Assembly: GCA_026874595.1 (NCBI GenBank)
Contig: CM049321.1
Span: 19,068,979-19,132,978 of the forward strand
Origin: Sipunculus nudus
Lineage: Eukaryota > Annelida > Sipuncula > Golfingiida > Sipunculidae
Direction: 5' to 3'
Length of the DNA: 64,000 nt
Shown here: positions 59,967-64,000 of the stretch, in pieces
Layout: every line of letters starts with the position of its first letter
Position numbering within the stretch: position 1 is the stretch's first letter
Position numbers and translations under genes: made by a program
Notes under the pieces: generated by a model
The model's database searches: none
Told to the model about the DNA's origin: nothing
What the model saw: only the letters and a program-made list of their open reading frames with translations

Positions 59967-61972
59967 TATCCCCAGACAAAGTCGGGATACTATGGTTTAA
60001 TGACGGTCACGCCGCCGCCGCCGCAGAAAAACCTTGTGAGCAGGATAACTCAAAAAATATTTCACTGATCTTTTTCAAACTTTACATTTGTATAGATATA
60101 GGTAAGGGGACGAAGCCTATTTAAAATGGGGTCATGACCTATGCTAGGAGAGTGACCTTGACCTTGAATAGGTCCATTTTTGCTGAAAATAACACAAATT
60201 CTTAAATATCTAAAGTAGGCTTGCATGGACTGGTCCAAAAATCAAGGTGACCGAAGATCTTGAGTAGCCTTGTGATATACCGGAAACTGGTGGCGCCACC
60301 TATTATCCTTTTCTTGTTTTTGCGCCTTTTAATACCCCCATAATTGCCACTTAACAGTACTGTAAGCATTATAAGTCAAAAACTAATGGACAGATTTCTT
60401 TCATATTATGCATATTTAGAGAGATGGGTTATGGGATGAGGTCTATTTACATTTGGGTCATGACCTTTACCATGAGAGTGTCCTTGACCTTTAATGTGTC
60501 CATATTTGGTGAAAATCACACACCTATTATGATATCTCCAGTGTTAATAGCCATATGGATTTCAAACGTGACTTATGTATGGCCCACCACTAAAGTAAGA
60601 ACCCTATAGGTTCTAGGGTCATTAGGTCAAAGGTCAAGGTCACTGGACTCGCAGATACTGTGGATGCATTTTAAGCCATGTATTTTAAGCCAAACTTTCA
60701 TCTCAGGTCTTCCATCTCAAATATAAAGCTCACTTGCCAATAGTGGATGATCCATATCAATTTTGGGGTCAAGGCCACAGGAGCTATCTGTCCAAAAATT
60801 AGTTCTGGATGGTAATTCCTGCTTTTATTGATGTATTGCTTTCAAACTTGACTTATATATGTCCCATTGGAAAAGCAAGACCCGAATTGATTTTGGGGTC
60901 ATGAGGTCAAAGGTCAAGGTCACAGGACACATCTTTAAAAAGATATTGGATGCATTTTCAGCCAAACATTTCATCTCAGACCTTTTATCTTGCACATATA
61001 GTTCATCTGCCAATAGAAGAAGACCCCTATCAGTTTTGAGGTCACAAGGTCAAAGGTGAAGGTCACAGGAGCCATCTGTCCAAAAATTAGTGTCTGGATG
61101 CAGATAATTCCTGCTTTTATTGATGTATGGATTTCAAACTTGACATGTATATGACCCATTGGAAAAGCAAGACCCGAATTGATTTTGGGGTCTTGAGGTC
61201 AAAGGTCAAGGTCACAGGACACATTTTTAAAAAGATTGCGGATGCATTTTCAGCCAAACAATTCATCTCAGATCGTTCATCTTGCACATATATTTCACCT
61301 GCCAAGAGTGGAAAACCCGTATCAATTTTGAGGTCACAAGGTCAAAGGTGAAGGTCACAGGAGCCATCTGTCCAAAAATTAGTTTCTGAATAATTCCTGC
61401 TTTTATTGATGTATGGATTTCAAACTTGACTTGTATATGACCCATTTGAAAAGCAAGACCCGAATGGATTTTGGGGTGATGAGGTCAAAGGTCAAGGTGA
61501 CAGGACACATCTTTAAAAAAATGTGGATGCATTTTCAACCAAACATTTCATCTCAGATCTTTCATCTTGCACATATAGTTCACCTGCCAAGAGAGGAAGA
61601 ACCCTATCAATTTTGAGGTCACAAGGTCAAAGGAGCCATCTGTCCAAAAATTAGTTTCTGGATAATAATTCCTGCTTTTATTGATGTATAGATTTCAAAC
61701 TTGACTTGTATATGTCCCATTGGAAAAGCAAGACCCGAATTGATTTTTGGGTCATGAGGTCAAAGGTCAAGGTCACAGGACACATCTTTAAAAAGATAAA
61801 GGTCACAGGACCAACATCTTCAAAAAGATTGTGGATTGATAGATGGAAGAAACAATAATTGCTTGCCAAGTTTCAGTATATGCTTCTAAAAATAGGGGCC
61901 TATTCTTAAAGGGGGGGGGGGCCTACTATGTCTGGGGATACTCTGGCACCTGCGGTGCCAAGAAATGTCTAG
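59967..61972 (+). mobile_element. Helitron-like element, family A/B, copy 2 (intact ends)
   Basis: Begins TGTATCCCCAGAC in a TT context, with the 5' hairpin tatccc/gggata. Ends GTCTGGGGATAC (inverted copy of the start), then a 7-bp-stem hairpin TGGCACC-tgc-GGTGCCA (61944-61960), agaaatgt and CTAG (61969-61972), then T. The interior from about 60600 to 61800 consists of repeated cassettes of about 280-300 bp, each with agacccgaattgatttt, tcaaaggtcaaggtcacagg and catttcatctcag. Short frames on both strands across the cassettes repeat with the same period and are by-products. No Rep/helicase gene. Confidence 0.88.
60624..61769 (+). promoter_or_regulatory. Cluster of AGGTCA direct repeats (DR1 type) in family A/B element
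   Basis: Exact AGGTCAAAGGTCA at 60624-60636, 60904-60916, 61196-61208, 61482-61494 and 61757-61769, with near copies at about 61038 and 61338. Most are extended by AGGTCA or its variant (tcaaggtca), which also matches the monomer site of ERR/SF-1-type receptors. Spacing follows the cassette period. Function is inferred from the motif only. Confidence 0.45.
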
Positions 61973-62779
61973 TTTTTACCCTAGTTTTGTTCTGCACTTC
62001 TTTTACTTAAAAAAATATTCACAAAGAACTCATATATTATTAGGGATGTAATAAAATAAAGAAAAATTGTCATTTGTTGCCAACAACATTTAATGCTGAT
62101 TCCTGAGAAACTTATGCCAGTGTTTTGAATAAGGAAATGAATAAAACTTCAGATGTCTTGGGTGCATATACAACTTCAGGAATGCTATATATAATGTTGC
62201 TATTGGAGTGTTCATGCAAATTACTAAGAACATAAATGCAAATTCTTGCTGTGTTTTAAAAATTATATGCTTTGCACGTAACATATCATGTTTAGAATAT
62301 TTTATAAGGAATAGATTTGTGGACACATATGTGAGCTTTTACACTTTTGCACAATATTTAGCCACATGTATTCCATTTGAGGGACATTAATTTCCTTGTC
62401 ACAATGTGATTTTGTGGTCAGTCTGAGGATGCTGATATTGTTACAGTAATGACAAAATAGGCTGTCACACAAAACTGCATAATTCATGCAAAACATGCAA
62501 TATGACATGAGTTCTGTGGAGTGGATTTTACCGTTAACATGCAAGTTTATGTTTGAGAGTGTGGTACTGTCCTTTTTCAGTGTAGCTCATCTCAAGTAAT
62601 TAACTCTCATTTATTATCATATAATTATTTCTTGCATGCTAACTAAGCATTAAGCTCCACAAATTTAAAATTGACTCAACTATTTTCATTGACACTATAC
62701 ATTCTGCAATATACCGGTATCATAAATTACCATAATCATAGATATACCATATTCAAAATTAAATATTCAGTATATATAG
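61973..62779. other. Intronic DNA, nothing recognised
   Basis: AT-rich, no gene or repeat family seen. Confidence 0.4.
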
Positions 62780-62781
62780 TA

Positions 62782-63032
62782 CAGTAAAAACTGTCTCAAA
62801 GACCAAATGTCTAATGAGACCACCTGTCTACTATTACCACCCTTGAGGGAACCAAGTGCATTCAGAGTAGTTAAAAATGATCTGGCTAATAAGAGCACAT
62901 ATGAATTAAGACCACACTTGAGTAAACAAAGTGCATTAAGAGTAATAACTGACCTGTCTAATAAGACCACCTGTGAATTAAGACCACTTTTGGCCAGTCC
63001 CATGGGTGGTCTCTTAACACAGGTTCCACTGT
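62782..63032 (+). mobile_element. Small TA-flanked MITE, family M, copy 2 (251 bp)
   Basis: Left CAGTAAAAACTGTCTCAAAG and right GGTTCCACTG are imperfect inverted ends next to TA (62780-62781 and 63033-63034). Internally, the phrase ctgtctaataagaccacctg and variants of it repeat about three times, alternating with gtgcatt.agagtaa. The same phrase is found inverted at 49989-50084. The frames of about 78 codons on both strands are repeat artefacts. Confidence 0.75.
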
Positions 63033-63034
63033 TA

Positions 63035-63351
63035 ACAGGATTTTAACTGAAGGAGTCTTGTTACTGAATGTGACTGTAAATCTTTTTATTGTCATATTGT
63101 CATGGAGAAAACTGAAACATGGTTTACTATGCATGAATTGTACCAGGAAATGTGATAAATTGCCTGGTACATTGGATGTGCATCCGTCATTGAATATCCT
63201 GATAAAACATCATGAGATTGGTTAAATATGAGACGTGAAGTAAAATTTTGTCATTATACATTGAATACTTTTTTGTCATTTTACCTTTTACTTTATTTTT
63301 CAACATGTTAGATGTATGATGGCAAAGTTTTGCTTGAAAATAATTATATAT
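63035..63351. other. Intronic DNA, nothing recognised
   Basis: AT-rich, no gene or repeat family seen. Confidence 0.4.
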
Positions 63352-63670
63352 GTCGAGGCCCAGATTAGAATCTGGCCCAATTTAAAACTGGGCCAGCCCA
63401 GATCAAAATTTTGATTCGGACCGGACCAGATCAAAATTCTAATCTGGGCCAGACCAGTTTTAAACTGGGCCAGCCCAGATTAAAATTTTGATCTGGGCCG
63501 GTCCAGATTAAAATCCTGTGGCGAAGCCTTCAGGATTAAATCTGGTCTGGACTGATTTGAAACTGGGCCAGCCCAGATTAGAATTTTGATCTGGGCCGGT
63601 CATGTTAACAATCCTATGGTGGACTGATTTTAAACTGGACCGGCCCAGATCAGAATCCTAATCTACTCCT
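63352..63670. repeat. Palindromic-word mosaic (GGCCCAGAT / ATCTGGGCC), probable arm of a foldback transposon
   Basis: The words ggcccagatta, aatctgggcc, aaactgggcc, ggccagccca and ccggtccaga recur about twenty times in both orientations, joined by ttaaaattttga and tttaaa spacers. Tracts such as cccagattaaaattttgatctggg are perfect or near palindromes. The arrangement matches the arms of 10866-11781 with a different word. If it is a left arm, its partner lies beyond 64000. Confidence 0.65.
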
Positions 63671-64000
63671 AGGCTGGCTTCAATTACACTATATTTAACC
63701 AGCTGGCCTTTCATCAATTCAAAGAATTTGTAAAACATTGTGAGACTGTAGGTCAATAATAATTAATATTTTATGAATTTATTTTATATTCTATGAAAAT
63801 ATCATTAGTTGGATCCTGTCATATTTATTTTTTAATATCACCTCTTATGTGAAATGTCAAATATATAATTATAAGATAATCATGTTAAACATTGGTATTT
63901 TACAGCTAAAAACTACAAATATAGCTTGCAGAACATATGCATTAATTCAACAAACTAAAACAAAATATAATCAATAATAATTAATATATATGTTACTCAT
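63671..64000. other. AT-rich sequence to window end
   Basis: Nothing coding. It could be the AT-rich centre of the element whose arm is at 63352-63670, by analogy with 11160-11510. Confidence 0.35.

Noticed and set aside
60825-61869. Series of similar 60-74-codon frames on both strands
   Set aside because: They recur with the cassette period of a Helitron-like element and mirror each other; a by-product of tandem repeats.
62767-63046. Overlapping frames of about 78 codons on both strands with repeated motifs
   Set aside because: The repeated peptides come from the internal repeats of a small MITE.

Overview
The window looks like AT-rich, repeat-laden intronic DNA from an animal nuclear genome. 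It has no operons or long host open reading frames. What it does contain is GT-AG spliced coding sequence, tRNA-derived SINEs, 3' ends of non-LTR retrotransposons, an LTR retrotransposon, several classes of cut-and-paste MITEs and Helitron-like elements. An invertebrate, perhaps a marine lophotrochozoan such as a mollusc, fits this mix, but that is an impression and nothing here proves the taxon.

The only host coding sequence I can support is a 75-nt exon at 13735-13809 on the + strand. It encodes a basic, serine-containing peptide (core SRIKKLRKRLSASFGRL) that resembles the N-terminal region of PFTAIRE-type cyclin-dependent kinases (CDK14, insect Eip63E). If this is right, 1-13734 is upstream intron (or 5' flank) and 13810-64000 is one very large downstream intron; no kinase-domain exon was recognised.

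The rest is a stack of mobile elements. 1-1058: a tandem-repeat Helitron-like element (family C) inside the tail of another (family D). 2370-3493: a hAT-type MITE with a perfect 8-bp target duplication. 3581-6550: two tRNA-derived SINEs. 7277-9419: a second hAT-type element with an 8-bp duplication, split by a family D element. 10866-11781: a long foldback element with TA duplication. 14611-16012: a TA-flanked inverted-repeat element. 16490-17233: an inverted-repeat element built of three tandem units. 20558-25527: a three-layer nest in which an LTR retrotransposon (323-bp LTRs, about 99% identical, gag-like frame only, minus strand) sits in a Helitron-like element (family A/B), which sits in a SINE. 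29437-30050 and 45700-46301: 3' fragments of two different non-LTR retrotransposons. 33355-34630: more tRNA-derived SINE sequence. 37627-41994: a full family D element with a family C element inserted. 49989-50084 and 62782-63032: related small MITEs. 56109-56922: two SINEs in a row. 59967-61972: an intact family A/B element carrying many AGGTCA direct repeats. 63352-63670: the left arm of another palindrome-mosaic element.

Two themes deserve attention. (1) Three Helitron-like families share one architecture (subterminal inverted repeat, 3' hairpin, CTAG-like end, insertion at TT), insert into one another, and share internal cassettes rich in perfect AGGTCA-A-AGGTCA nuclear-receptor-type motifs. 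(2) At least seven loci are built from reiterated palindromic words next to A/T-rich spacers, each locus using a different word. Both classes of repeat could influence transcription or splicing of the host gene, but that is inference.
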